From contig NZ_CP032869.1 in NCBI RefSeq assembly GCF_003576455.2, forward strand, positions 434,001 to 498,000: 64,000 nt of DNA, in the 5' to 3' direction. The first letter of the stretch is position 1. Each line of letters begins with the position of its first letter. Origin of the DNA: Mucilaginibacter celer. GTDB taxonomy: Bacteria; Bacteroidota; Bacteroidia; Sphingobacteriales; Sphingobacteriaceae. Below the pieces are notes generated by a model. That model ran no database searches. It saw only the letters and a program-made list of their open reading frames with translations, and was not told the DNA's origin. Shown one piece after another: positions 7,903-15,415 of this stretch. A program made the position numbers and the translations under genes.

Positions 7903-9027
7903 ATGTCAAAAAACTTAAAAGGATTGGTTATTTTACTGTTATTTGTAAGCCCCCGCCCTGCAATGTCGCAACTTTTTGAGCCATCCGATAAAAAAGCCAC
8001 TTCCCAAACCCGGCAGTTATTTTACAGTATGCAGCGTTTGGTTGATGCTGGTGTAATATTCGGCCATCATGATGATCTGGCTTATGGTGTTGGCTGGCGA
8101 GGCGACGAGGATCGATCAGACGTGAAAAGCCTAACCGGATCATACCCCGCCATGTACGGCTGGGATTTGGCGAAAATAGAACATGATAGCATTCGGGATA
8201 TAAACGGAATCGACTTTAAGCAACAGCAGCAGTTTGTAAAAACGGTTTATGAGCGTGGCGGCATCAATACCTTCTGCTGGCATATGGATAACCCGGCCAA
8301 CGACCAAACAGCCTGGGATACCACCATGCAAACCGTTAAAGAACTCATCCCCGGCGGGGCATACCATGATGCCTACAAAACGTATCTTGACAAAGCCGCC
8401 AATCACCTCTCGGGTATGAAAGGCGAGGAGGGAGAACCGATCCCCATTTTATTTCGCCCCTTTCACGAGCTTACCGGTACCTGGTTTTGGTGGTGTAAAA
8501 ACACCTGCACACCCGATGAGTTTAAAACCGTTTGGCAGTTTACCATTAGCTATCTCCGCGATAAAAAGAAACTGCATAACCTGCTGGTCGTTTACTCGGC
8601 AGCCGATTTTGAATCGGAAGAGGAATTTCTGGAGCGATATCCGGGCGATGATTATGTGGATTTTATCGGCTTTGATAATTATTGTACTACCAGTGTGGCA
8701 TCCTATCAAACTAAACTTGATAAGCGGCTTGGTATTGTTGATGCCATCGCCCAAAAACATCATAAGCTAAGCTGCCTGCCCGAAACCGGTTATGAAGGCA
8801 TCCCAATGGATAACTGGTGGACAAACGTTTTGCTGCCAACCCTAAAAAAACACAAAGTAAGCTATGTAATGGCCTGGCGAAATGGTAACGAGCATCATTA
8901 CTATGTGCCATTTCCCGGTCAGCAAAGCGCAGTCGACTTTGTTAGGTTTTTTAATAACCCAAATGTTATTTTTCAGAATAGGATAACACCCCTTGGTGTT
9001 TATGGGCAACCAAACAGGGGCGAATAG
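7903..9027 (+). CDS. GH26 beta-mannanase / mannobiohydrolase
   Basis: The 374-residue protein has an N-terminal hydrophobic export signal (GLVILLLFVS...AMSQ). The GH26 fold shows as FGHHDDLAYGVGW (53-65), GSYPAMYGWDL, FCWHMDNP and FRPFHELTGTWFWW, with acid/base Glu189. It continues with DFIGFDNY and LPETGYEG with nucleophile Glu294. GH26 enzymes hydrolyse beta-1,4-mannan, and the single-domain length is typical of the periplasmic or surface enzymes that release mannobiose. It is the last gene of the mannan group, separated by 239 bases from the lipoprotein, where I saw no clear terminator. The family call is firm; endo versus mannobiose-releasing action is inferred from the epimerase and GH130 genes. 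Confidence 0.92.
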   Translation: MSKNLKGLVILLLFVSPRPAMSQLFEPSDKKATSQTRQLFYSMQRLVDAGVIFGHHDDLAYGVGWRGDEDRSDVKSLTGSYPAMYGWDLAKIEHDSIRDINGIDFKQQQQFVKTVYERGGINTFCWHMDNPANDQTAWDTTMQTVKELIPGGAYHDAYKTYLDKAANHLSGMKGEEGEPIPILFRPFHELTGTWFWWCKNTCTPDEFKTVWQFTISYLRDKKKLHNLLVVYSAADFESEEEFLERYPGDDYVDFIGFDNYCTTSVASYQTKLDKRLGIVDAIAQKHHKLSCLPETGYEGIPMDNWWTNVLLPTLKKHKVSYVMAWRNGNEHHYYVPFPGQQSAVDFVRFFNNPNVIFQNRITPLGVYGQPNRGE

Positions 9028-9145
9028 CTTTCCTTTATTCCATTCATAAAGCAGGGTGAAAACTAATCCCCTTCCGGTAATATCCTTAAATTTTTATGCG
9101 GATAGGTAATTGCCAAATCTTCGAAAAAAAATCTTTTAAAAGCTA

Positions 9146-9191
9146 TTGCGCAAGTAAGTGCTTGCATTTATATTTGCAAGTATATGCTTGC
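9146..9191 (+). promoter_or_regulatory. ArsR-type operator pair overlapping a Bacteroidota promoter
   Basis: Two 16-bp palindromes, GCAAGTAAGTGCTTGC (9150-9165) and GCAAGTATATGCTTGC (9176-9191), are centred 26 bases apart and differ at two central bases. Between them is TATATTTG (9169-9176), an exact TAnnTTTG -7 box. TTGC at 9146-9149, with a 19-base spacer, fits the -33 box. Repressor bound at both palindromes would cover the promoter of the ArsR gene that starts at 9198. Confidence 0.75.
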
Positions 9192-9197
9192 GCAATT

Positions 9198-9539
9198 ATG
9201 AAAACCAGACGAGACGTTTACCAGGCCATTGCCGATCCTACCCGCCGGGCTATCATTAACATGATTGCTACCGAACCGCAAAATGTAAATACCATAGCTG
9301 CAAATTTTGATGTTACCCGCCAGGCCATCTCGCTTCATATCCAAATCCTGCTTGATTGTGGCCTTATTGATGTAAAGCAAAAAGGCCGCGACCGCTTCTG
9401 CGAAGCCCGGCTTGATCAGCTTGGCGAAGTATCGGCCTGGGTTGATCAGTACCGCCAGCATTGGGAAAATAAATTAGATAACCTTGAAAAATACGTAGCA
9501 CAATTAAAAGCCGAAAGAAATGGAAAACATAACCAATAA
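9198..9539 (+). CDS. ArsR/SmtB-family winged-helix repressor
   Basis: From the ATG at 9198 the protein is 113 residues, starting MKTRRDVYQAIADPTRRAII. An open frame extends upstream to 9096 but it would run through the operator-promoter, so 9198 is chosen. The winged helix is seen as NVNTIAANFDVTRQAISLHIQILLDCGLI (about 31-60), followed by the wing KQKGRDRFCEARL. No obvious metal-binding CxC pair is present. ArsR proteins of this subtype are usually encoded next to an SRPBCC protein, as here: the next start overlaps its end by 20 bases. It very likely represses its own operon through the palindrome pair just upstream. Confidence 0.88.
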   Translation: MKTRRDVYQAIADPTRRAIINMIATEPQNVNTIAANFDVTRQAISLHIQILLDCGLIDVKQKGRDRFCEARLDQLGEVSAWVDQYRQHWENKLDNLEKYVAQLKAERNGKHNQ

Positions 9540-9978
9540 CACTGCCGATCGTGAATTACGCCTAACCCGCACCCTGGATGCACCCGTTGAATTGGTATGG
9601 GAAGTATGGACAGATCCCAAACACATAGCCCAATGGTGGGGGCCAAATGGTTTTACCAATACCATCAGTAAAATGGATATTGAACCAGGTGGCGAGTGGG
9701 AGCTGGTAATGCACGGCCCGGATGGAACCGATTACAAAAACAAGAGTGTTTTTAAAGAAGTAATTCCGTTTAAAAAGATAGTTTATGAACATGTAAGCGG
9801 TCCTAAGTTTTTAGCCACCATTCAATTTGAAGCTCAAGGCGAACAAACTTTCCTTACCTGGCATATGCTTTTTGAAACCACCGAACAATTTATTCAGGTA
9901 GTGAAAACCTTCAAAGCTGATGAAGGCTTGAAACAAAACATCGAAAAACTGAATGCTTATTTAATTGGTATGAAATAA
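9520..9978 (+). CDS. SRPBCC (AHSA1-like) domain protein
   Basis: The 152-residue protein is a single START/Bet v1-like fold of the AHSA1 type. It opens with LRLTRTLDAPVELVWEVWTDPKHIAQWWGPNGF and continues with GGEWELVMHGPDG and VFKEVIPFKKIVYEH, all standard for the family. These small cytoplasmic proteins have a hydrophobic ligand pocket and their functions are mostly unknown. It overlaps the ArsR gene by 20 bases, so translation is coupled. ArsR-SRPBCC pairs are widespread, and the repressor probably responds to something this protein binds or modifies. No ligand can be read from the sequence. Confidence 0.88.
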   Translation: MENITNNTADRELRLTRTLDAPVELVWEVWTDPKHIAQWWGPNGFTNTISKMDIEPGGEWELVMHGPDGTDYKNKSVFKEVIPFKKIVYEHVSGPKFLATIQFEAQGEQTFLTWHMLFETTEQFIQVVKTFKADEGLKQNIEKLNAYLIGMK

Positions 9979-10081
9979 GATGCTGTTTGCATGAACGCCG
10001 ATGATTGATTTGTTGTAAATGCCGGTAAAGATTAAAACAAAAAAGCACCAACAATGTCTTTTATTTATTAAAGATGTTGTT

Positions 10082-10333
10082 ATGAATACCTATCAACAAA
10101 AATGGATTGAAACATTAGCTCACGCTAACCTGCAAAACTGGGTTATTAAACCGCAGGGCGATGATATTTTTGTAGAGTTGCCCCATGTTACCGATTTGAA
10201 ACTGATAAGGGATAATTTGCCCGAAACCATTGGGCTGATGGCTTTGGATATTGTAGTACCAAAGCGCAGGCTGAAATTTATTTTTCACAACGGATATGAG
10301 CAGTTTGAATATCTGCTTAATCCAGCGGCTTAA
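10082..10333 (+). CDS. Small hypothetical protein
   Basis: From the ATG at 10082 this is an 83-residue soluble protein (MNTYQQKWIETLAHANLQNW...FHNGYEQFEYLLNPAA). An alternative ATG at 10019 would add 21 mostly basic residues and looks less likely. No signal peptide, membrane segment or known motif is visible. The predicted content is mixed alpha/beta with charged surface residues. It follows the SRPBCC gene on the same strand by about 100 bases. Its 3' end overlaps the convergent MFS gene by 17 bases. I do not recognise the family. Confidence 0.6.
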   Translation: MNTYQQKWIETLAHANLQNWVIKPQGDDIFVELPHVTDLKLIRDNLPETIGLMALDIVVPKRRLKFIFHNGYEQFEYLLNPAA

Positions 10334-11543
10334 TATCTGATAAAGGCGGGCTGAAATCAACGGGTGTTTCTTCAGTAATGTTTTCCGGTTTGTCATCCTG
10401 GGCAAGTTTGGCTTTGGTTGAAACAATTACTACCGAAAGGCCCATGCAGGCTATCAGCACAAATGATGCTCTTAAAGTGGCTATGCCTGCAATAAAGCCA
10501 ATTACCGGCGGGCCAACCAAAAAGCCCAGGAAACCAATAGTCGATACCGCTGCCAGCGCTACCCCGGGCGCCATTGTTTTTGATTTACCTGCCGCGCTGT
10601 ATACCATTGGTACAACCGATGATACGCCTGCGCCCACCAATAAAAATCCCAACAAGGCGGTAGGAACATAAGGAAAAATCACGGCTATTGTTAAACCAAT
10701 GGCCGTTAATGAGCCACTAACCTGCAAGGTACGTTTTAGTCCGAAGCGATGTGCAAACCAATCGGCTATAAATCGACCGCCGGCCATGGTAAACATAAAG
10801 GTAGTGAAGCCTATGCCCACAACTGTAGCAGGGGCAAGCACTACTTTTTTAAAGTAGATCACGCTCCAATCAAACATAGCCCCCTCGCAAATCATCGAAC
10901 AAAAGGCGATGATGCCGAGTTTAATCAGCGATTTATCGGGCATTACAAAAACAGGGCCTGCATCGGTAACTTTATCGTCTTTAAGATAGCGGGCTGCTAC
11001 CAATACTCCTAACGCTATCACTATCAGCATAGCCATAAAGTGATATAAGGGTATAATGCCGTTAGCTATCATGAAAGTGCCTATCCCTGCCCCGGTGAAA
11101 CCCGCTAAACTCCATAAACCATGAAAAAAAGCCATGATGGGACGCTGGTACAATTGCTCGGTGGCAACGGCTTGCGTATTTACAGCTATATTAACAGCAT
11201 TGCTACTAAACCCAAAACACATTAAACAAATAACCAGTTGAAAGGCGTTTTGCGCCAAACCAAGGGTAACCAAAGCCATGGAGTAGACAATAAGCGCGAT
11301 AATAACCAGTTTTTTGCTGCCTATTTTGGTGATAATCCATCCCGAAAACGGAAGCGAGCACATCAGGCCAACCGGTAGGGCAAATAACACCGCTCCTAAA
11401 CCTGCATCTGATAAACCAAGGTCTTGCTGCACCGTAGCTATCCGCGAAGCCCAGCTCGAAAAGCTTAATCCGGCCATAAAAAACATTGCGCCTACGGCAA
11501 TACGGAGGGCTATTTTATTTATAGAAGCAGCTGAATTAGTCAT
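10317..11543 (-). CDS. Major facilitator superfamily transporter (YbjJ/FucP-like)
   Basis: The 408-residue protein has about 12 hydrophobic segments and starts with IALRIAVGAMFFMAGLSFSSWASRIATVQQDLGLSDAGLGAVLFALPVG, the typical opening of the YbjJ-like MFS branch. The MFS motif between helices 2 and 3 is seen as GWIITKIGSKKL. The substrate is not determinable from sequence; sugar or drug/metabolite export are both possible. The gene stands alone on the minus strand. A perfect 15-bp palindrome and a copy of the 15-base motif shared with the mannan regulator region lie just upstream, hinting at co-regulation with mannan use. Confidence 0.85.
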   Translation of the reverse strand: MTNSAASINKIALRIAVGAMFFMAGLSFSSWASRIATVQQDLGLSDAGLGAVLFALPVGLMCSLPFSGWIITKIGSKKLVIIALIVYSMALVTLGLAQNAFQLVICLMCFGFSSNAVNIAVNTQAVATEQLYQRPIMAFFHGLWSLAGFTGAGIGTFMIANGIIPLYHFMAMLIVIALGVLVAARYLKDDKVTDAGPVFVMPDKSLIKLGIIAFCSMICEGAMFDWSVIYFKKVVLAPATVVGIGFTTFMFTMAGGRFIADWFAHRFGLKRTLQVSGSLTAIGLTIAVIFPYVPTALLGFLLVGAGVSSVVPMVYSAAGKSKTMAPGVALAAVSTIGFLGFLVGPPVIGFIAGIATLRASFVLIACMGLSVVIVSTKAKLAQDDKPENITEETPVDFSPPLSDIKPLD

Positions 11544-11546
11544 TAT

Positions 11547-11602
11547 GTTAAAATAGTATCAAATGTGTCAAAATGACACTATGTGTGTTTGTCACAAAGA
11601 TA
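11547..11602 (-). promoter_or_regulatory. MFS gene control region: shared motif, palindrome and -7 box
   Basis: Upstream of the MFS start the window shows GTTAAAATAGTATCA (11547-11561, copy 3 of the motif at 86 and 1076). A perfect 6-bp-arm palindrome GTGTCAAAATGACAC follows at 11565-11579. The minus-strand -7 box TATCTTTG (plus strand CAAAGATA at 11595-11602) would start transcription near 11589, putting the palindrome inside the early leader where a repressor would block. No convincing -33 box is visible. Confidence 0.45.
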
Positions 11603-11670
11603 ATATAATTGAATATAACTTAGTTAAGCTAAATCGTTTTTTACTTTGAGATGGGATATCTCAGATTATA

Positions 11671-11712
11671 AAAAAGGTGATTAATTGCCATCCGACAAAT
11701 CAATCACCTTTT
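11671..11712 (-). terminator. Intrinsic terminator of the repeat-lipoprotein gene
   Basis: The arms AAAAGGTGATT (11672-11682) and AATCACCTTTT (11702-11712) are perfectly complementary. On the minus strand the stem is followed by TTTTTTATAAT. It lies 24 bases beyond the stop codon at 11736. Confidence 0.7.
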
Positions 11713-11735
11713 AATGGTTGAGTTATGATCAGTAA

Positions 11736-12410
11736 TTAGCCTTTTACGTTAAAGGAGCCCACCACGGTATAAGTTTTACCGCTGCTGAAATTTTTTAACT
11801 CGGCTTTAAATGTGCCTATAGCATTACCTTTAATAGCACTTGAATGGTTTAGCGTAGTAAATTTAATTTTTCCGCCCATAAATGTTGCGTCAACATCTAT
11901 GTTTAGTGCCGCAATATCATAAGTTCCCGCTTTTACATCGCTGATGGATATTTGAAATAAATCGCTTGGATTGGTACTTATCGTGCCAACTATTGTTGAT
12001 CCCTTAGGGAAAATTGCGCCCGGTTCATTAGTTATAACTGAAGCACCGCTCTTGGTTACTTTGGCCCCGCCGTTAACCTGGTACGAGATTGTTCCCTGGT
12101 TGGCAGGCGGATAATCTGAACCATCATCTGCACCGCCCGGATCAGTACCCGTACCGGGGTCGGTTCCGGTACCCGGATCAGTACCTGTACCCGGATCTGT
12201 TCCCGTTCCCGGGTCGGTACCCGTGCCCGGATCCGTTCCTGTACCGGGGTCAGTTCCTGTGCCCGGATCTGTTCCCGTATCGGGATTCTTGGCTATAGCA
12301 TTTTTTTCTTTATCAGGAGGCAGGATCGGATCAAGTTTACAGCTGCTTAAAACGGTTGTGGTAAGGTATAAGCAGATAAAGGCTCTGAAGTAAATTTTTT
12401 TCATAAACAA
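11736..12410 (-). CDS. Lipoprotein with DPGTGT repeat linker and DUF6252-like C-terminal domain
   Basis: The 224-residue product has a lipoprotein signal (FICLYLTTTVLSSCKLDP, lipobox Cys23). A linker of NPDTGT plus seven DPGTGT hexapeptides follows, then a domain from about residue 105 (GTISYQVNGGAKVTKSGA...). It ends GKTYTVVGSFNVKG, resembling the DUF6252 type of surface lipoprotein domain. The repeat would act as a flexible spacer lifting the domain off the membrane. The gene is monocistronic, with its own terminator, and faces away from the DsbA-like gene's 3' end. Function unknown. The start ATG is at 12410; an initial MFMKK allows a start two codons later. Confidence 0.75.
   Translation of the reverse strand: MFMKKIYFRAFICLYLTTTVLSSCKLDPILPPDKEKNAIAKNPDTGTDPGTGTDPGTGTDPGTGTDPGTGTDPGTGTDPGTGTDPGTGTDPGGADDGSDYPPANQGTISYQVNGGAKVTKSGASVITNEPGAIFPKGSTIVGTISTNPSDLFQISISDVKAGTYDIAALNIDVDATFMGGKIKFTTLNHSSAIKGNAIGTFKAELKNFSSGKTYTVVGSFNVKG
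12137..12280. repeat. Tandem 18-bp coding repeat, eight units
   Basis: Eight 18-base units (144 bases) encode the DPGTGT hexapeptides of the lipoprotein on the minus strand. The units differ at several third positions (for example GGATC versus GGGTC, GTACC versus GTTCC) while the peptide is unchanged. This shows either age with selection on the peptide or recombination among variants. The copy number is likely to vary between strains. Confidence 0.85.
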
Positions 12411-12522
12411 GGCTTAGTTGCAATAATTTTTAAGTGATTAAATATAAGCAATTTATCGTCCTTGTACGTAATGTTGAAAAAAATGATACGATCCTATCAC
12501 GAAAAATATGCTCATCCGGTAA

Positions 12523-13230
12523 TTACCCGCAATCACCATCAGGTCCGCATGATTCGCCTTCAATAATATCAAGCATCGGTTTAGGATTTTCCAGTTGCCA
12601 GTCGGCAAAAGCTTTACTCAGTGTATCACTGAAAATACCGGTTTCCTGCGCCCCCGATACTGCGTATTTACGGTTCAGTACAAAAAAGGGTACGCCACGT
12701 ACGCCGAGGTATTGGGCTTCGGCAATGTCGTGCTTCACTTCATCGGCATAAAGTTGAGTTTCAAGAGCCTGTTTAATCTCGTTGGCAGGCAAACCGATAG
12801 CTACGCCAATTTCAATTAAGGTTTCATTATCATCAATATTGCGGCCTTCGGTAAAATAGGCTTTAAAAAGAGCTTCTTCTGCGGCATCACCAAGACCATG
12901 TTTTTTGGCGAGATGAGCCAGGCGATGAGCATTAAAGCTATTGGCAACAACTGCTTTATCAAAATTATAAGTAAGCCCCTCGTTTGCCGCCATCTGGGTA
13001 ACGTGGTTATTTAATTGTTTGGCATGATCTATAGTGAACCCTTTTATCTCGGCCAGGTATTGATTTATGCTGATATCGGGATTGGTTTTTAAATCGGGAT
13101 TTAGCTGGAAACTTTTCCATTCAATCTCAACCTGGTTTTGATGTTCAAACCCGGCTAAGGCTTGCTCAAACCTGCGTTTGCCTATATAACAAAACGGACA
13201 CATCACGTCCGACCATATTTCTACCTTCAT
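12523..13230 (-). CDS. DsbA-family (FrnE-like) thiol oxidoreductase
   Basis: The 235-residue cytoplasmic protein opens MKVEIWSDVMCPFCYIGKRRFEQAL, with a CPFC redox motif at Cys11-Cys14. It continues with the helical insert typical of FrnE/2-hydroxychromene-2-carboxylate isomerase-like DsbA proteins. The cis-Pro region VRGVPFFVLNRKYAVSGAQ is present near the C-terminus. The tail GESCGPDGDCG has two further cysteines, an often-seen feature of the subgroup. There is no signal peptide, so it acts in the cytoplasm, probably in thiol exchange or polyketide/xenobiotic-type chemistry. The gene is monocistronic on the minus strand. Confidence 0.88.
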   Translation of the reverse strand: MKVEIWSDVMCPFCYIGKRRFEQALAGFEHQNQVEIEWKSFQLNPDLKTNPDISINQYLAEIKGFTIDHAKQLNNHVTQMAANEGLTYNFDKAVVANSFNAHRLAHLAKKHGLGDAAEEALFKAYFTEGRNIDDNETLIEIGVAIGLPANEIKQALETQLYADEVKHDIAEAQYLGVRGVPFFVLNRKYAVSGAQETGIFSDTLSKAFADWQLENPKPMLDIIEGESCGPDGDCG

Positions 13231-13424
13231 AACCTTGTTTTAAATGTTTAAACAAATTTATAAAATGCGGTTTTCTTCACAGGTAAGGGCAAAGTAAAAT
13301 TTAGTTATAACTATTTATCGCTGATGCTATTTGTATTTACAAATTTTTATAAATTAGGAAATTATAAACCGATTATAAATTATTGAAACACCGGCTCAGG
13401 CATCGGCGAGGTTACCCGACGAAA

Positions 13425-14663
13425 ATGAAGTGGAATAGTGCTAAAATATTTTGGATAGGCATCGTATTGCTTGTTATTCCGGGTTTGGCGCATGCTTACC
13501 TGTTAATGCCTTTTCCCGGCAGCCAGGATCTGAATGCCATCACGGTTTGCTACTACCTCGAAAAAGTGGTTATGCCGCTCCGCCTCATTGGCTTACTGTT
13601 TATTGTTTGGTACCTTTTTAAATACTACGCCAAAAACGCCTTCAGGCAAAAAATAGTAAAGGCCTCGGTTTTTGTGCTGTGCGTAGGCAGCTTTTACATT
13701 ACCGATTATATGTACAAGGCCGAAACCATGTTTAAGGAAACTGAAAAACCCGGTTTTGCCAACGGCCTTTCAAACCGGGTACCATTAAATTATCTTGTTA
13801 TCGGTGTGGTGAATAACGGCGTAGCCAAGGCTTATCCGCTTATATATCTGGGTTATCATCATAAAGTACAGGATGAGGTAGGTAATAAACCTGTTTTAGT
13901 TACTTATTGTACCATATGCCGTACCGGCAGGGTATACAGCCCCATGGTTGATGGCGTACGGCAGAATTTCCGCCTGGTGGGTGCAAGGCATTATAATGCC
14001 ATTATTGAAGACGAAAGCACCAAAACATGGTGGTACCAGGCAACCGGTAACGCTGCGGTAGGTAAGCTTAAAGGAAAACAACTAACCGAATTGCCTTATG
14101 AGCAGCTCACCCTTTCATCCTGGCTGCAAAAACATCCTGAAACCCTGATTCTGCAACCGGATAAACTGTATACAACCGATTATGCCGATCTGAAAAATTA
14201 CGACCGTGTGCAGGCTATCGACAAGGATAGCACGCTCAAAAACAAAGACTCGCTGATCCGCAAAAGCTGGGTGATAGGTGTAATCATTAACGGCCAGGCC
14301 AAAGCCTACAACTGGCGGCACATGCACATAAAAAGAGTGCTTAATGATGAGGTTAACCACATTCCTTTATTAATAGGCATTGAAAAAGACAGCCTAAGCT
14401 ACCACGCCTGGAATACCCTGGTAAAAGGCAAAGCGCTTCATTTTAAACTGGATACCAACGGCATGCTTACCGACGATGAAACCGCATCTGTTTGGGATTG
14501 GGACGGGCTTTGCATTGCAGGCCCGCAAAAAGGCGAGCGTTTAACCAAAGTACAGGCCTACCAGGAGTACTGGCACTCGTGGAAACATTTTCATCCTAAA
14601 ACAACCTTCTGGAAAGGGGAAAACGTTACAGAGCAAACTGCCTTTCTGGATATGTTGCTATAA
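13425..14663 (+). CDS. DUF3179 domain membrane-anchored protein
   Basis: From ATG 13425 the protein is 412 residues. The longer frame from a TTG at 13383 adds a basic leader that precedes no better signal. The N-terminus has three hydrophobic segments (IFWIGIVLLVIPGLAHAYLL, PLRLIGLLFIVWYLF, IVKASVFVLCVGSFYI). A large extracytoplasmic DUF3179 domain follows, with the hallmark VTYCTICRTGRVYSP and a second internal repeat-like part (SWVIGVIINGQAKAYNW). The cysteine pair CTIC is the conserved feature of the family; its biochemical role is unknown. The gene stands alone, convergent with a small minus-strand gene seven bases away. Confidence 0.82.
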   Translation: MKWNSAKIFWIGIVLLVIPGLAHAYLLMPFPGSQDLNAITVCYYLEKVVMPLRLIGLLFIVWYLFKYYAKNAFRQKIVKASVFVLCVGSFYITDYMYKAETMFKETEKPGFANGLSNRVPLNYLVIGVVNNGVAKAYPLIYLGYHHKVQDEVGNKPVLVTYCTICRTGRVYSPMVDGVRQNFRLVGARHYNAIIEDESTKTWWYQATGNAAVGKLKGKQLTELPYEQLTLSSWLQKHPETLILQPDKLYTTDYADLKNYDRVQAIDKDSTLKNKDSLIRKSWVIGVIINGQAKAYNWRHMHIKRVLNDEVNHIPLLIGIEKDSLSYHAWNTLVKGKALHFKLDTNGMLTDDETASVWDWDGLCIAGPQKGERLTKVQAYQEYWHSWKHFHPKTTFWKGENVTEQTAFLDMLL

Positions 14664-14669
14664 CAAAAT

Positions 14670-14963
14670 TTAAATGGCAGCCGCTATTTTGCTGATATCA
14701 TCGTCTTTAAGCAATTCGCTTTCGTTGACGTTAGGATAATATTTACTCAGAATTTTTTGAACAAGCAGGTAACTTTCAACAGATTGAATAGGGGTTGAGG
14801 CGAGTTCGGTGATGATGGTACCTACCAGCTTAACCTTTTTTGCTTCGTATTGATTAATCACAAAATCGGAAGTTTTTTTTGCACGGCTTTGCTGAATCAG
14901 CTCATCCAGTTTCCTGATCTCGTCAACCAGGTCGATCAATTTCAATACTTCCACCTTTTTCAT
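14670..14963 (-). CDS. Small helical hypothetical protein
   Basis: This 97-residue protein (MKKVEVLKLIDLVDEIRKLDELIQQSRAKK...) is rich in Leu, Lys, Glu and Asp and is predicted to be almost wholly helical. It may form a coiled coil at residues 4-55. No signal peptide and no recognised motif. The stop is six bases from that of the convergent DUF3179 gene. A perfect-arm palindromic repeat lies upstream. I do not recognise the family. Confidence 0.6.
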   Translation of the reverse strand: MKKVEVLKLIDLVDEIRKLDELIQQSRAKKTSDFVINQYEAKKVKLVGTIITELASTPIQSVESYLLVQKILSKYYPNVNESELLKDDDISKIAAAI

Positions 14964-15062
14964 TCGGCCAAAATTAGTGATTTATTTGTTACGGAGGGTG
15001 GAGTTTTGAGGGGGTGAAATATAAAAAACGCAATTATAAAAGCAACATGGCCTAAAAAAATA

Positions 15063-15164
15063 TCGTCATGCCGAACTTGTTTCGGCACCCCACTCGCCAA
15101 GCAACCATGCTAAGCAAGCGGTTCACCTGTCCTGTGGGGTGCCGAAACAAGTTCGGCATGACGA
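15063..15164. repeat. Palindromic repeat with perfect 31-bp arms
   Basis: The left arm (15063-15093, beginning TCGTCATGCCGAACTTG) and right arm (15134-15164, ending CAAGTTCGGCATGACGA) are exact reverse complements. They flank a 40-base centre. A diverged copy is at 20475-20564. It has no ORF and could form a long cruciform or RNA hairpin between the small helical gene and the metal operon's 3' end, where it may stop transcription in both directions. Confidence 0.85.
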
Positions 15165-15185
15165 AAAATTTAAATACTGTTCTAC

Positions 15186-15407
15186 TTACTTCTTATCCTC
15201 GGTTGTATCCCGCTCAACCAAAGCCATACCACATTTAGGGCATTCGCCGGGTTTATTAAAAGTAAGGTCGGGATGCATGGTGCAGGTGTATTTTCCTTTT
15301 TTCTTAGCGGTAGCTGCAGTATCAGTTTTATCAGTGTTTTTAACGGTACTGTTGCAGGCACCTAAGGCTAATGTAGCCAGTGCAAAAAGGATGAGGCTTT
15401 TTTTCAT
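15186..15407 (-). CDS. Heavy-metal-binding-domain lipoprotein
   Basis: The 73-residue protein has a lipoprotein signal (LILFALATLALGACNS, Cys18). A short Lys/Thr-rich linker leads to a single heavy-metal-binding domain, YTCTMHPDLTF followed by KPGECPKCGMALVERD. This CxMHP...CPxCGM pattern is the HMBD found in copper efflux membrane-fusion proteins and P-type ATPases. It probably binds copper or a similar ion in the periplasm. It is the last gene of the operon with the PepSY protein (eight-base gap) and the TonB receptor, so it may be a metal chaperone for that uptake or detoxification system. The metal is inferred. Confidence 0.85.
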   Translation of the reverse strand: MKKSLILFALATLALGACNSTVKNTDKTDTAATAKKKGKYTCTMHPDLTFNKPGECPKCGMALVERDTTEDKK

Positions 15408-15415
15408 ATATCGGT

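Noticed and set aside
9096..9197. Upstream start for the ArsR gene
   Set aside because: It would cover the operators and promoter, and the family start motif begins at 9198.
12089..12298. Plus-strand open frame across the DPGTGT repeat
   Set aside because: It is the reverse reading of an 18-bp coding repeat, which keeps all frames open by periodicity. The minus-strand lipoprotein has a signal and lipobox.
13383..13424. Upstream start for the DUF3179 gene
   Set aside because: The frame begins at TTG and adds a basic stretch; the ATG at 13425 gives a standard membrane-anchor start.
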